From positions 4,255,807 through 4,319,806 of the forward strand of contig JARWKL010000012.1 in the NCBI GenBank assembly GCA_029961685.1: a stretch of DNA of 64,000 nucleotides, read 5' to 3'. The translations under genes and the position numbers were made by a program. The DNA is from Aristolochia californica (Eukaryota > Streptophyta > Magnoliopsida > Piperales > Aristolochiaceae). Numbering within the stretch: the first letter of the stretch is position 1; every line of letters starts with the position of its first letter. Shown here piece by piece: positions 34,471 through 45,374 of the stretch. The notes beneath the pieces were generated by a model. That model searched no databases. It was not told the DNA's origin and saw nothing but the letters and a program-made list of their open reading frames with translations.

Positions 34471-34730
34471 ACACTAGGTTATTCTAAAATCTCAAAGCTT
34501 ACCTATTTCATTCATTCTTTCCTTTAAATAGATCGTCATGGATTTTTAGGGTTAGGGTTACAATAATTCCCCATAATGCCCCTACATATAAAAGTAATTA
34601 GAAATAACTCCTACTTAAAACAATATAAGAAATAAATCCTACTCAAAATAATATAAGAAATAAATCCTATTGAGTGAGTTGTTGTTGCCTCCTTCGTTGT
34701 GTGACTCGATGTGCTATTGAGTCCACAACA
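34471..34730 (-). repeat. Gypsy-A 5' LTR, truncated
   Basis: 260 bp matching plus-strand positions about 29804-30066 of the 3' LTR, from TTTACACTAGGTTATTCTAAAATC to GTGCTATTGAGTCCACAACA. The PBS-proximal 620 bp or so and the PBS are missing. The fixed outer end (34730) and the target duplication show that the deletion is internal and happened after insertion. Confidence 0.88.
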
Positions 34731-34881
34731 CAATATTTCCATGATTTGGTGTTTATTCTCTTGAAAATATTCTCTACTTAGTTTTGGTGGCTAATTTGGT
34801 GTACGGGTGCTTCAAATTATGTTGTGTAATTGTTATTTGAGCCCCTTTGACAATTGACCTTACTAGTTGATTTGCGTTAAG
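34731..34881 (+). other. Copia-3 leader, downstream part
   Basis: Continues the leader interrupted at 29178; CAATATTTCCATGATTTGGTG corresponds to the single uninterrupted stretch in Copia-2 (9810-9845 on the other strand). It leads to the gag ATG at 34882. There is no coding content. Confidence 0.8.
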
Positions 34882-35801
34882 ATGGAGAGTGTACATATGA
34901 GTAATAAGAGTGGTCTTTCCAATTACCTCAGCTGGTACCAATCGGTACGGAGGGTTCTCATTACTCGTGACCTTCTCAGTCATGTTATCAAAATCCCTCC
35001 TCCGATTGATGAAGAAGATGAAGTCTACCGTAAATGGGTCAAAATGATAACATGGTTATCAATTGACTTATTAATAGCATGGCAGAGCATGTTGCTAACA
35101 ATGTGGTCCACTTGGAAACTTCCAAGGATATTTGGGACACATGTGTTAAGCATTATTTTAGTACCTCCTCTTTGCAAAGAGTATATGATGTTTTCCAAAG
35201 TATACTGGCAACCAAACAAGGAGATAATATTCATGAGTTTCTAGCCCGATTTCGTGGCCTTCTCTAAGAATGGAAAATTGTTCAACCATACTCTACCGAC
35301 ATTGTTGTCCAAGAAGAAACAACGTGAGGCCCTGACAGCAGCTATTTGCCTTACCAATATTAAGTCATTTCTAGAGGTAGCTAAGACTCAGCTTCTTAGT
35401 TCCTCTACCCTTCCCTCTTTTGATGACATCAGTGCTACGTTGTTACGGATTCCTGATCCATCTCCTCCTTCTCTGATTGATGCTCCATCAGCTATGTTTT
35501 CTGGTAATTGGGGTACATCATCCCCATTTCGAGGATGCAGCAGAAATACAAGAGGAGGCAGCAATAGAGGTGGTCGAATGGGTCCGACCCATTCCCACAC
35601 TGAGCCTCGATTGTGCACTTACTGTGGTGGTCAGAACCACCTTGTGGATTCATGCTGGAAACTCCATGGTAAGGCTGATTGGGTGACAACCAATCCAGTC
35701 TCAATTAATGTTGAGAAAAAGGAGGATTGGACTGATTCTCATTTTGGGAATGTGACTATTTCTGCGGAAGACTATGTTGTAATTCAGAAGTTGAAATCCT
35801 G
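34882..35801 (+). pseudogene. Copia-3 gag
   Basis: The ATG at 34882 begins MESVHMSNKSGLSNYLSWYQS and continues VRRVLITRDLLSHVIKIPPP. The frame shifts near 35040 and at 35267; later parts are MAEHVANNVVHLETSKDIWD (35079) and the frame 35254-35802 with CLTNIKSFLEVAKTQLLSSS and the zinc knuckle CTYCGGQNHLVDSC (CX2CX4HX4C). The stop at 35800-35802 separates gag from protease, as in Copia-2. Confidence 0.87.
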
Positions 35802-36560
35802 ATTGGGTCAGTCCTCTACTCCACCAGGCCCTACTACTACCACTACCATTGCCTCAGGTGTGCTTTTTTCAGCTTCAACCCCTTCCTCTTGGATCATTGA
35901 CTTCGGGGCTTCCAAACACTTGTGAGCTAACAAACACATGCTTCATTCATTGTATCCATGTCTTCGTCATAAATTGGTCACTATTTCTAATGGTTCTAAA
36001 ACCAAGGTGTTGGGCAAGGGTTCCTCCTTTCTTAGCGCGTCTATTCCTCTCCAAGATGTGTTATTTGTTCCTCAATTTTCGTTAAATTTGCTCTCCGTTA
36101 GTCAATTAACCAAACATTTGAATTGTTCTATCACCTTCTCACCATCTTTGTGTATATTTCAGGATCTAACTATGAAACAGGTGATTGGTGATGGCCATGA
36201 AAAAGGGGGTTTATACTATTTTACTCTTCCACTAGTAGCTGCTATTTCATCAACTACATCCTAGGCTCAACTGTGGTACAACCGGCTTGGTCATCCATCT
36301 ACCTCGTCACTTCGTTCTTTAGTTCCATGTCTTAAATCTTTGTCTAATTTTAATTGTGAGGCATGTCAATTAAGTAACCATGTTAGGAGTACATATTCTC
36401 CTCGTCCTACAACTACTAGTACTGCTCCATTTGCATTAATACATTCTAATGAATGGGGCCCTTTAAAGGTCTGTAACATTTCTTAGGTTCAATATTTTGT
36501 TCCTTTTGTGGACGATTTTACCCGAGTGACTTGGTTGTTTTTATTTAAAGAATGATCATA
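35802..36560 (+). pseudogene. Copia-3 protease and gag-pre-integrase
   Basis: The protease site reads SSWIIDFGASKHL (35885-35925), DFGA in place of DSGA, followed by a TGA stop at 35923. The frame 35938-36264 carries HKLVTISNGSKTKVLGKGSS, LLSVSQLTKHLNCSITF and GGLYYFTLP. After another stop come the NRLGHPSTS and CEACQLSNHVRS zinc region and integrase start motifs. Multiple stops show long decay. Confidence 0.85.
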
Positions 36561-37267
36561 AATTCTTTCTATTTTTAAAAACCTTAATGCAATGGTTCTA
36601 ACGCAATTTGGTAAAAAATTCAACTCCTTAGATCCGATAATGCTAAGGAATATTTGTCTAATGAGTTTAAATCGTTTTGTGAGGGTAATGGGCTTCTTCA
36701 TCAAACATCATGTGCCTATACCCCTCAACAAATGGTGTTGTTGAAATAAAGAATCATCACCTCCTTGAAGTTGCTCGGGGCCTCCTCTACTCCATGATGG
36801 TACCCTACTTTTATTGGCCTCATGTTATTCTTACAGCATGTGTTCTCATCAATAGGTTACCTTCATCAGTACTTAGAAATCAAACTCCGTATTCTATTTT
36901 GTTTCATGGTGAAGATCCATTTTCTCTTCATCTTAAAGTATTTGGTTGCACAAGTTTTGTTCATGATACTTCACCACATAAAATTAAACTTGATCCTTGG
37001 TCTCTGAGGTGTATTTTTTTGGGGTATTCTCAAACTCATAAATGATATATTTGTTATAATCCTACACTTCAGAGGTTGATGGTATCTCGGGATGTGACTT
37101 TCTTTGAAGGCACTTCCTTCTACTCCTCACATGAGGCTCCTCCAGGGTTTAAATTTCCTCCTACCACTCCATGCCGGCTTGTGCCATTTAATGATAATAT
37201 TACTCAACCCCCTGAAGCATCGGTCGTCCCCTCACCTGTGGAGCTGTTCGATCCACCTGAGGTAAGT
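36561..37267 (+). pseudogene. Copia-3 integrase, left of Gypsy-B
   Basis: Broken frames with a decayed SDNAKEYLSNEFK-like region, a PQQ-N-GV region with a one-base loss near 36730, then the frame 36710-37045 with HHLLEVARGLLYSMMVPYFYW, CVLINRLPSSVLRNQTP and HGEDPFSLHLKVFGCTSFVH. The frame ends with MVSRDVTFFEGTSFYS and the linker to RT. The coding sequence breaks off at GAGGTAAGT (37267), where Gypsy-B is inserted. Confidence 0.85.
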
Positions 37268-38160
37268 TGTTGTGGACTCAATAGCACACCGAGTCACACA
37301 ACAAAGGAGGCAATAACTCATTGAGTCCATTAGTTATATTTATATTGATTTAAGTAGGATTTATTTCTAATTTTGTAATAAGTATGGTCGTAGGGGCAAT
37401 ATTGTGATTCTTGTAGCCCTAAAACACCTAGGACGTCAACTATTTAAAGGGTAATGTAATAGAGAAAAGGCAAGCATTGAATTTAGGTAATGTTAGGGTA
37501 AACAGGTTAGGGATCTCCTTCATGATCTCGAGGTTAGGGTTTTCCTCAAAACCCATGTATACCTTCATCCTCCATTGATCATTACTATTCTCCATCCTCC
37601 ATCAAACCATACCGAGCAAGAGAGAAAGCTTCCTGCCCCTTTTCCGAGTTCAAGGAAAGGCTTCAATCTTCTCCCCATCTACACAACGAAGAGAAGGTCT
37701 CATACCTCTCTTAACGAGCCAGAGTTGAAGGATTGCCTACCCTACACCACGAGTAGCATCAAGCAGGACTCTTTCTAGTTTGGCGTCCAACAAGAAGCTG
37801 GGAAGGAGCCTCCCCAACGTAGGCCAAGGACTATCCCAAACTAGGACCACCATCCTAGCACGAGCAGCAGCAAGAAGAGGGTTGAAACCCTAATTGCCGT
37901 GATCAAGAAATGGTAACCCTTTTCCTATATCATTCATGTTAATAGTAATTGGGTTCTTAAGCTATACCTAGCACTATATTGCATTCATAAAGAGAGAGCT
38001 TGATCACGTGAGAAAGATCAATCAAAGAAGGGGGTTTTAGACCACCATATCGAGTCCAACAACACACCATCAGTCCTGGAGTCTCAATTCCCACGCCGTG
38101 TTATTCAATCCATGACTTGGGACCGTAACAACGCCATATCAGAGCAGGGTAACATGGGGG
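37268..38160 (+). repeat. Gypsy-B 5' LTR and degenerate PBS
   Basis: 863-bp LTR from TGTTGTGGACTC to GGGACCGTAACA (38130). A TATTTAAAGGG promoter-like box lies near 37440. Two bases into the internal region, GCCATATCAGAGC (38133-38145) keeps the last nine bases of the initiator-Met PBS; the first bases are changed. Both LTRs contain the same short open frame (37575-37778 and 42816-43019), which follows simply from LTR duplication. Confidence 0.93.
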
Positions 38161-39310
38161 ATAGATTCAGCAATGAAGCTAGAGGATAGCATGGAGACTG
38201 CACAACCAGTGCTGGGAAAAGTCTATGGGTTGGAAATAGAGATGCAACAAGTCCGAGAAGAGTTGAGGCAAATCTTTAGCATGCTAACCGAGAGGAGGAC
38301 ATAAAAGCAGCAGAGCCCAGATACGAGGGAGGTGACTTAACCGTATCATAGGAGGGGAGAGCAGTGGCCTGGGCACACTGCTATCCAAGGACCACAACAT
38401 GGAGGCACAATACCAAGGTACACAAAGTTAGCCTACTTATAAGGGTTCAGTAGATCCCTTAATTTGGTTACATAGATGTGAGCAATTTTTTTTAAATCAA
38501 GGGACTGTTGAATGGGATAAGGTGCAACTAGCCTCTTTCCATATGTTAGATGAAGCCCACTTATGGGTTCACCAGGTGGAAATAGAGAGACTAGGGCTGG
38601 ATTGGGGTGAATTTAAAAATTTATGCACAATCAGATTTGGACCTCCCACCCACAGCAACCCCCTGGGTGAATTGGTCCTATTACGACAGACCAGTTCAGT
38701 TGAACAGTATCAAACACAGTTCCAAGAAAAGTTGGCTTGTGTTGGGGGATCGGTACGGGTCAACCAGCAGGTCTCATTATTCACAGCGGGTCTCACTGAA
38801 TCTTTCAGGTTAGAGGTTGAACTCTATTTCCCTCAGGATCTGGCTCGGGCAATGAATATGGCCCGGGCAATGGAACATCGACAACGGTTGCAGCAACGCA
38901 AGCCGGGTTGGCCAGGTGAACGGACCACTTCCTCCACTTGGCAAGGGCGCCACCATAATTCGTCTATAGTGACAAACCCTGCATTATCTTCCTCCAGACA
39001 CAATCAGCATACGGCTCCGGTAGCCGATACATGCCCTAGTAATCCCCCACCACAATTTATCAAAAAATTAACAAGTGCGTAAATGGCAGAACGGAGGTCC
39101 AAGAATCTATGCTACAACTTTGATGAACAGTACCGGGTGGGGCACCAATGAAAAAGGTTGTTTTGGCTCGAGGTGGAGGAATCAGATGATACAGAGGAGA
39201 CGGAGGATTTTATTGAGGAGGAACCAACGGAGATTTCCTTGCGCGCTCTTACTGGGCAGAAATCTGCCAAAACGATGCAAGTCAGAGCTCAAGTCCTTGA
39301 CCAGGAATAG
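38161..39310 (+). pseudogene. Gypsy-B gag
   Basis: The start MGDRFSNEA lies at about 38156 with an early stop. The main frame 38522-39082 (186 codons) carries QLASFHMLDEAHLWV, WGEFKNLCTIRFGPPTHSN, EQYQTQFQEKLACVGGSVR and VSLFTAGLTESFRLEVEL, then AMEHRQRLQQRKPGWPGER. The zinc knuckle follows at 39100-39150 in broken form (CYNFDEQYRVGHQ; the second Cys is Phe). The acidic linker to protease is at 39175-39240. Confidence 0.85.
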
Positions 39311-40560
39311 GTGGGACTAGTTGATTCGGGCAGTACACACAATTTTTTGAGTTTAAAAACCGCGCAACACCTTCAGTTACAGATCCTCCCTCATCCAACA
39401 GCTTCAGTATCAGTGGCCAATGGCGAGAAAGTCCCTAGCTATGGGATCAGTAAGGCAGTAACTTTTTCCATTGGCTCTACTTTATTTAATGCTGAATTTT
39501 TTTGTCATTCCCTTGGTTGGCTTTGATATGGTATTAGGCATTAAATGGTTGCAAACATTGGGGCCCATTTTGTGGGACTTTTTGGCTTTAACTATGAGCT
39601 TTGTTTTGGCCGGTAGTCAAGTGATCTTGCAGGGCTGTCAGGTGGACAAGGCCCACCATATCCACACCATCCACACACAGGAACCGCCTGGCAGCACTAT
39701 TGATGGTCTGGTTGAGGAGTTCTTTGACCTCTTCCATGCACCTTCGGGATTGCCTCCCTTGAGGAACTATGACCACAAGATCTGTTCAAAACCAGGTTCT
39801 GAGGTGGTGGTAGTGCGTCTGTACCAATACCCACACCTTCAGAAGGAAGAGATCGAGAGACAATGCCAGGAGATGTTACAACAGGGTCTTATTCATCACA
39901 ATCGCTCCCCGTTCTCTTCACCCGTCTTACTTGTGAAGAAACATGATTGGACATGGAGGTTTTATGTTGATTACCGGGAGTTGAACACTCAAATAGTAAA
40001 GGATAAGTTTCTGATTCCGGTAGTAGATGAGCTCCTGGATGAATTGCATGGTTCGTGGTTATTTACTGAACTGGGCCTACGATCGGGATATCATCAGGTC
40101 CGGATGCACCCCTCCGATATAGAGAAGACAGCATTCCGCACACATCATGGCCACTTTGAGTTCGTTGTCATGTCGTTCGGTTATTGAATGCACCTTCCAC
40201 TTTTCAAGTTCTCATGAATGAGGTATTTAGCCCCTATCTTCGAAATTTTTTTCTTGTGTTTTTCGATGATATTCTCATATATAGCAAGTCCGGAGAAGAG
40301 CATTTAGAGCACTTAAGGATTGTTTTTGAATTATTACGAGCACGTCAGCTCTAATTAAAACAATCCAAATGTTCTTTTGTGGCTTCACATGTGGCTTATT
40401 TGGGTCACATTATCTCACATGAGGGGGTTACGGTTGATCCCGAGAAGATTCGGGTTATTCATGAGTGGCCACAACCACAGTCTTGCTCAGCTTTACGAGG
40501 TTTTTTGGGTCTTGCGGGCTACTACAACAAATTTATTTAGAACTATGGACCCTTGGCAGC
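39311..40560 (+). pseudogene. Gypsy-B protease and reverse transcriptase
   Basis: Protease: VGLVDSGSTHNFLSLKTAQ (39311-39367) and VSVANGEKVPSYGISKAV. RT in the frame 39471-40187: MVLGIKWLQTLGPILWDF, SPFSSPVLLVKKHDWTWRF, VDYRELNTQIVKDKF and [17 protein letters not shown] frameshift/stop at about 40187 precedes the catalytic [11 protein letters not shown] (40260-40292). Further stops occur before GFLGLAGYYNKFI (40500-40540). The catalytic acidic residues survive, the frame does not. Confidence 0.87.
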
Positions 40561-41330
40561 ACTCTTGACTAGTCTCCTCAAGAAGAATTCCTTTCTTTGG
40601 ACTGAGGAGGCCACACAGTCGTTTGAGGCCATCAAATCTTCTCTCACCTCCGCCCCTGTATTACAGCTTCCTAATTTTGATGACTTATTTATGGTTGAGT
40701 GTGACGCTTCAGGAGAGGGCATTGGGGCTATCTTACAGCAGCTGGCACATCCTATTGTGTATTTTAGCAGACAGTTGGCAGTCCGTCATCACAAACTGGC
40801 AGCATATGAGCAAGAATTGTTTGGGTTGGCCAAGGCGGTCCAACATTGGCGGCCTTATTTATGGGTCCGGGCATTTCTCATCCGCGCTGACCACTATAAC
40901 CTAAAATTCCTACTGGAACAACGGCTCACTACGTTGCCACAGCAGCACTAGAACAGTAAGTTGTTGGGTTTTGACTTTTCGGTGGAATACCATGCGGGGA
41001 GATTGAACAAGGCGGATGATGCCTTGTCACGGTGTTTTGAAGATCAGCAGTTGGTCTATTCGCTCAGTCAGCCGAGATTCCTCATCCTTGACTTGGTGAG
41101 AGATGCACATGCCACTCTTCCAGCTCTACAGGAGCTCCACAAGAATATTTCAGCGGGGACAATGGAATCAAAATGGTCCATCCTGAATTCACTTATTTAT
41201 TACAAACAGTGGTTATTTCTTCCACCTACTTCCGAGTTGATTCCAGCTATTCTCTCTGCCTACCATGATAGCACCCATGAGGGTATCCAGAAGACATTGC
41301 ACAGAATTCAGGTAGACTTTTATTGGTAGG
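40553..41330 (+). pseudogene. Gypsy-B RNase H and integrase N-terminus
   Basis: The frame 40553-40951 shows LLKKNSFLWTEEATQSFEAI, LFMVECDASGEGIGAILQQ, HPIVYFSRQLAVRHHKLAAY and HWRPYLWVRAFLIRADHYN, with RTDH changed to RADH. After a TAG at 40949 the frame 40961-41329 continues LLGFDFSVEYHAGRLNKADDALSR and the spacer to the integrase zinc finger, HDSTHEGIQKTLHRIQ. Confidence 0.87.
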
Positions 41331-42510
41331 CCATGAAGAACTCCATTACGACTTATGTAGCAGCCTGTCAGGTCTGCCAACGCAACAAAGCCGAGCACTT
41401 GAGTCAAGCCAGTCTTCTCCAGCCTCTCGCCCTTCCTACGCAGGTTTGGGCTGATATTTCGATGTATTTTGTTGAAGGTCTTCCACAATCCTCCGGCAAA
41501 TCAGTACTCTTCATTGTGGTCGATAGGTTCTCCACGTACAGACATTTTATTCCACTGGCTCATCCTTATACAACTGCATGGGTTGCACAGACTTTCCTGG
41601 AGCAGATTGTTCACTTACATGGCATTCCAAAATCGATTGTGAGTGATCGAGATGCGGTTTTCATGAGAATATTTTGGAGGGAACTCTTTCGTTTGAGTGG
41701 GACAAAATTGAAATTCTCCTCCGTCTATCATCTGCAGACAGATGGGCAGACCGAGGTGGTTAATCGTACCATCGAGATGTATCTACGGTGCTTGGTGGGC
41801 GATCGTCTGAGACAATGGGTTCAATGGCTACCGTGGGCCAAGTACTGTTACAACACTTCATTCCACTCCGCATTGCAATCAACTCCTTTCAGGGTTCTAT
41901 ATGGCCAGGACCCCCCTCGCCTTCTCTCGTATACTCAAGGGTCAACCCGCGTGGACGCGATTGATTAGGCACTCATGGACCGCGATCTACTGTCACAAAA
42001 TATTACAGAATGCCTACGGCGAGCTCAAGTTTGCATGAAAGATGTCTACGACAAAGGCCACTGTGAGGTCTCTTTCGAGGTAGGGGATTATGTGTGGTTA
42101 CGGCTCCAACCATACCGCTAGCAGTCACTTGCGGGACCACCACGTCATAAGCTCTCACCCAATTTTTTTGGGCCTTTTGCCATTATTCTGCGCGTGGGGC
42201 CAGTCGCCTATCAACCCAAACTACCAGCCACGACCAAGCTTCATGATGTGTTTCATGTCTCCCTCTTGAAACCACATTCCGGGTCACCGCCTACATCTAC
42301 TCCATTCCTCCCTCAAGTTGACAATGGAGACATTATTCTTACACCAGCTGTGGTGTTACGCCCACGGTTGCTCAATGACCATTGGGAGATTCTCGTTCAG
42401 TGGACGGACACTGAATCAGAGGCTGCGACATGGGAACGTGTGGACATCTTCAAACAGGTCTACCCAACTTTTGAGCTTGAGGACAAGCTCTTTCTCCGGG
42501 GGGAGGCAGA
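41331..42510 (+). pseudogene. Gypsy-B integrase core and chromodomain
   Basis: The frame 41333-41968 (211 codons) shows CQVCQRNKAEHLSQ, ISMYFVEGLPQSS (the first catalytic Asp is Tyr), SIVSDRDAVFMRIFW and LQTDGQTEVVNRTIEMY. After a stop the C-terminal part FGPFAIILRVGPVAYQPKLP and LHDVFHVSLLKPHSG (42194-42300) leads into the chromodomain ILVQWTDTESEAATWERVD and FELEDKLFLRGEADVV. The frame runs on about 16 codons into the 3' LTR to 42559. Confidence 0.87.
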
Positions 42511-43371
42511 TGTTGTGGACTCAATAGCACACCGAGTCACACAACGAAGGAGGCAATAACTCACTGAGTCCATTAGTTATATTTATATTGCTTTAAGTAG
42601 GATTTATTTCTAATTTTGTAATAAGTATGGTCATAGGGGCAATATTGTGATTCTTGTAGCCCTAAAACACTAGGACGTCAACTATTTAAAGGGTAATGTA
42701 ATAAGAAAAGGCAAGCATTGAATTTAGGTAATGTTATGGTAAACAGGCTAGGGATCTCCTTCATGATCTCGGGGTTAGCGTTTTCCTCAAAACCCACATA
42801 TCTGTTCATCCTCCATTGATCATTACTATTCTCCATCCTCCATCAAACCATACCGAACAAGAGAGAGAGCTTCCTGCCCCTTTTTCGAGTTCAAGGAGAG
42901 GCTTCAGTCTTCTCCCCATCTACACAACGAAGAGAAGGTCTCATACCTCTCTTAACGAGCCAGAGTTGAAGGATTGCCTACCCTACACCACGAGCAGCAT
43001 CAAGCAGGACTCTTTCTAGCTTGGCATCCAACAAGAAGTTGGGAAGGAGCCTCCCCAACGTAGGCCAAGGACTATCCCAAGCTAGAACCACCATCCTAGC
43101 ATGAGCAGGAGCAAGATGAGGGTTGAAACCCTAATTTCCGTGATCAAGAAAAGGTAACCTTTTTCCTATATCATTCATGTTAATAGTAATTAGGTTCTTA
43201 AGCTATACGTAGCACTATATTGCATTCATAAAGAGAGAGCTTGATCATGTGAGAAAGATCAATCAAAGAAGGGGGTTTTAGACCACCATATTGAGTCCAG
43301 CAACACACCATCAGTGTTGGAGTCTCAATTCCCACGCCGTGTTACTCGATCAATGACCTGGGACCATAACA
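42498..43371 (+). repeat. Gypsy-B PPT and 3' LTR
   Basis: The PPT GGGGGGAGGCAGA (42498-42510) overlaps the last codons of pol. The LTR (42511-43371, 861 bp) starts TGTTGTGGACTC and ends GGGACCATAACA, followed by target duplication TAAGT. It corresponds base for base to 37268-38130 apart from scattered changes. Confidence 0.95.
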
Positions 43372-45000
43372 TAAGTCTTTCTCCTCCGATATTTGGGCCT
43401 GAATTTGATACTTGGCCTATTGCATTACGAAAGGAAACCTGTTCTTGTACTACGTCTCATCCAATTGCCAATTTTATGTCTTCTCATCGCTTATCTTCTG
43501 AGTGTGTTCAGTTTCTTTTTTCACTTTCGTTTGTTTCCATACCACAATCCTATCATGAGGCCCTGAAGCATCCAGGATGGAAGGCGGTTATGGCTGAAGA
43601 AATGCATGCATTATATGAAAATCAAACATAGACATTGGCATCACTCCCAAAAGGGAAAAGACCGGTTGGTTGCAGATGGATTTTTTCGGTGAAACACAAC
43701 CCATATTGGTCGGTTGCTCGCCTTAAAGCATGTCTGGTTGCAAAAGGTTATACTCGGTGCTATGGGATAGATTATGAAGAGATTTTTTCTCCGGTTGCAA
43801 AATTGAACTCAGTACGTATCATCCTCTCTATTGCTGCTAACTCATCTTGGCCAGTATATCAGTTCGATGTAAAAAATGCATTTTTAAATGGTGATGTACG
43901 CGAAGAAATTTATATGGTCCAACCACTAGGATATGTGGTTTAGGGGTAGTCCATATGCCGGTTAAAGAAATCTTTATATGGGCTCAAACAGTCCCCTTAG
44001 GCCTGGTTTGATAAATTCAGTCAAGCGCTTCTACGATTTGGCTTTCATAGGTGTTTAGTTGATCACTCAGTATATGTTAAAGATACTATCAAAGGGAAGA
44101 TATTATTGGTCGTGTATGTTGATGATATTATCTTGACTGGAAATGATGTTCATAGTATACAAGAAGTGAAGAATATGATATGTTAAGAGTTTAAGACTAA
44201 AGATTTGGGTAAGCTCAAATATTTTTTGGGTATAGAAGTCCTTCAATCAAATAATGGAAAAGTATTGTCTGAAAAAAAAAATACGCCTTGGACCTTCTTG
44301 AAGAAACAGGAATGAAGGGTTGTAGACCAATTGATACACCTATAGATGCAAATGAAAAGTTGTGTGCCACAACTGGAGAAGATGTTGACACTGGCAAATA
44401 TCAAACACTTGTGGGAAAATTGATCTATCTCACAGTAACCAGGCCAAATATATCATATGATGTGAGTGTGGTAAGCCAATTCATGCTCAAACCACAAATT
44501 ACTCACTGGCAAGAGTTGGAGAGAATACTATGATACTTAAAAGGTGTTCCAGGAAGAGGATTGCTATATAAACAACATGGTCACTTCAATATAAAAGGCT
44601 TCTCAAATGAATATTTTGGGCTGGATCACCGAAATGATAGAAAATCTACGTCTGGGTATTGTACCCTTGTTGGGGGGAACTTGGTCACATAGAAAATCAA
44701 AAAGCAAAACGTAGTTGCAAGATCTAGTGCTGAAGCAGAATACCTAGCTATGGCCCACACTGTAAGTGAACTTTTATGGATAATGACTCTTTTTACCGAA
44801 TTAGGATTTTATAAAGGAGGCTTTATGGGCCTACATTGTGATAATCAAGCAGCTATTCACATTACATCAAATCCAGCCTTCCACGAAAGAACTAAACATA
44901 TTGAAGTGGATTGTCATTTTATATAAGAAAATTTTCAAATAGGAATAATTTCTTTTATGTTTCATCTCAAAAGAAATTAGCTGATATCCTCACTAAACCG
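43372..45000 (+). pseudogene. Copia-3 reverse transcriptase and RNase H
   Basis: Continuation of Copia-3 right of Gypsy-B. Frames 43314-43631 (own coding from 43377) and 43635-43943 give MAEEMHALYENQT, a stop, KRPVGCRWIFSVKHNPYW and VAKGYTRCYGIDYEEIFS. Then come broken frames with VVYVDDIILTGND (44110-44150), the frame 44288-44533 (KLIYLTVTRPNISYDVSVVSQ) and RNase H remnants SSAEAEYLAMAHTVSE (44728-44775) and HCDNQAAIHITSNPAF (44835-44882). The SDADW segment is degraded. It is clearly a sister of Copia-2. Confidence 0.86.
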
Positions 45001-45063
45001 GTAACGTCCAAAATTTTATCTTATATAGGTGGCAAGTTGGTTATGATGTATTTTCTCCTCCAT

Positions 45064-45343
45064 CTTGAGGGGGAGTGATGGAAGATGGGTTCAATCCCAC
45101 AAGCTCAAAGCTAGAAGCCCACAAGTCAAATGAGTGGGAAAGTGGTTATTTATGGTATGTTCCATAAGGATGGCATGAAGATGTAAATACATTATCTTAG
45201 TATGTCTTTTAATCTATTGAGTTGTAACCCTAAGGGCTTTGTAACACTATAAATAAGAGCATTCAAGCCTTTTCCCTCTTCTCTCCCTTCTCTCCTTTTC
45301 CACGTTAACCTAGAGTCATTCTCATGGGGTCCTAACTTCTACA
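45064..45343 (+). repeat. Copia-3 PPT and 3' LTR
   Basis: The PPT CTTGAGGGGGAG (45064-45075) is followed by TGATGGAAGATGGG (LTR start, 45076, TGTT changed to TGAT). The LTR ends CCTAACTTCTACA at 45343. At 268 bp it is about 120 bp shorter than the Copia-2 LTR, the difference falling in the purine/pyrimidine-rich transcribed part. A CACTATAAATAAGAG promoter box lies near 45248. Confidence 0.85.
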
Positions 45344-45374
45344 ATGTTGATGTGCCCATGTTTTTTACAAAGCA

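Larger units (their letters stand above)
29179..34730 (-). mobile_element. Gypsy-A, chromodomain Ty3/gypsy element
   Basis: Minus-strand order: truncated 5' LTR (34730-34471), gag, protease, RT, RNase H, integrase, chromodomain, PPT, 3' LTR (30066-29179). RT before integrase marks it as gypsy. Flanks are CAATT (29174-29178) and CAATA (34731-34735), a 5-bp target duplication with one later change; the target is the leader of Copia-3, which reads through when compared with Copia-2. It is about 5.5 kb. The clade within the chromoviruses is not decided; the compact size would fit Reina-like elements. Confidence 0.92.
37268..43371 (+). mobile_element. Gypsy-B, near-complete chromodomain Ty3/gypsy element
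   Basis: Two LTRs (37268-38130 and 42511-43371) flank about 4.4 kb with gag, protease, RT, RNase H, integrase and chromodomain in gypsy order. The perfect 5-bp target duplication TAAGT lies at 37263-37267 and 43372-43376. Aligning the first about 245 bp of the two LTRs by eye gives 6 substitutions and 2 one-base indels, so the insertion is not recent. It is structurally complete but its frames are interrupted in every domain. Confidence 0.95.
28858..45343 (+). mobile_element. Copia-3, split by two gypsy insertions
   Basis: Own segments: leader 28858-29178 and 34731-34881, gag to integrase 34882-37267, RT/RNase H 43372-about 45000, PPT and 3' LTR 45064-45343. When the two gypsy insertions are ignored, the order and content match Copia-2 (reverse strand) from leader to LTR. 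The 5' LTR, PBS and about 380 bp of leader are missing, replaced by Sire-like RNase H sequence at 28857. Frames carry many stops, so it is an old copy. Confidence 0.88.

Noticed and set aside
37575..37778. 67-codon reading frame present twice (also 42816-43019) as a conserved small gene
   Set aside because: The two copies are just the two LTRs of Gypsy-B; duplication follows from the replication mechanism.
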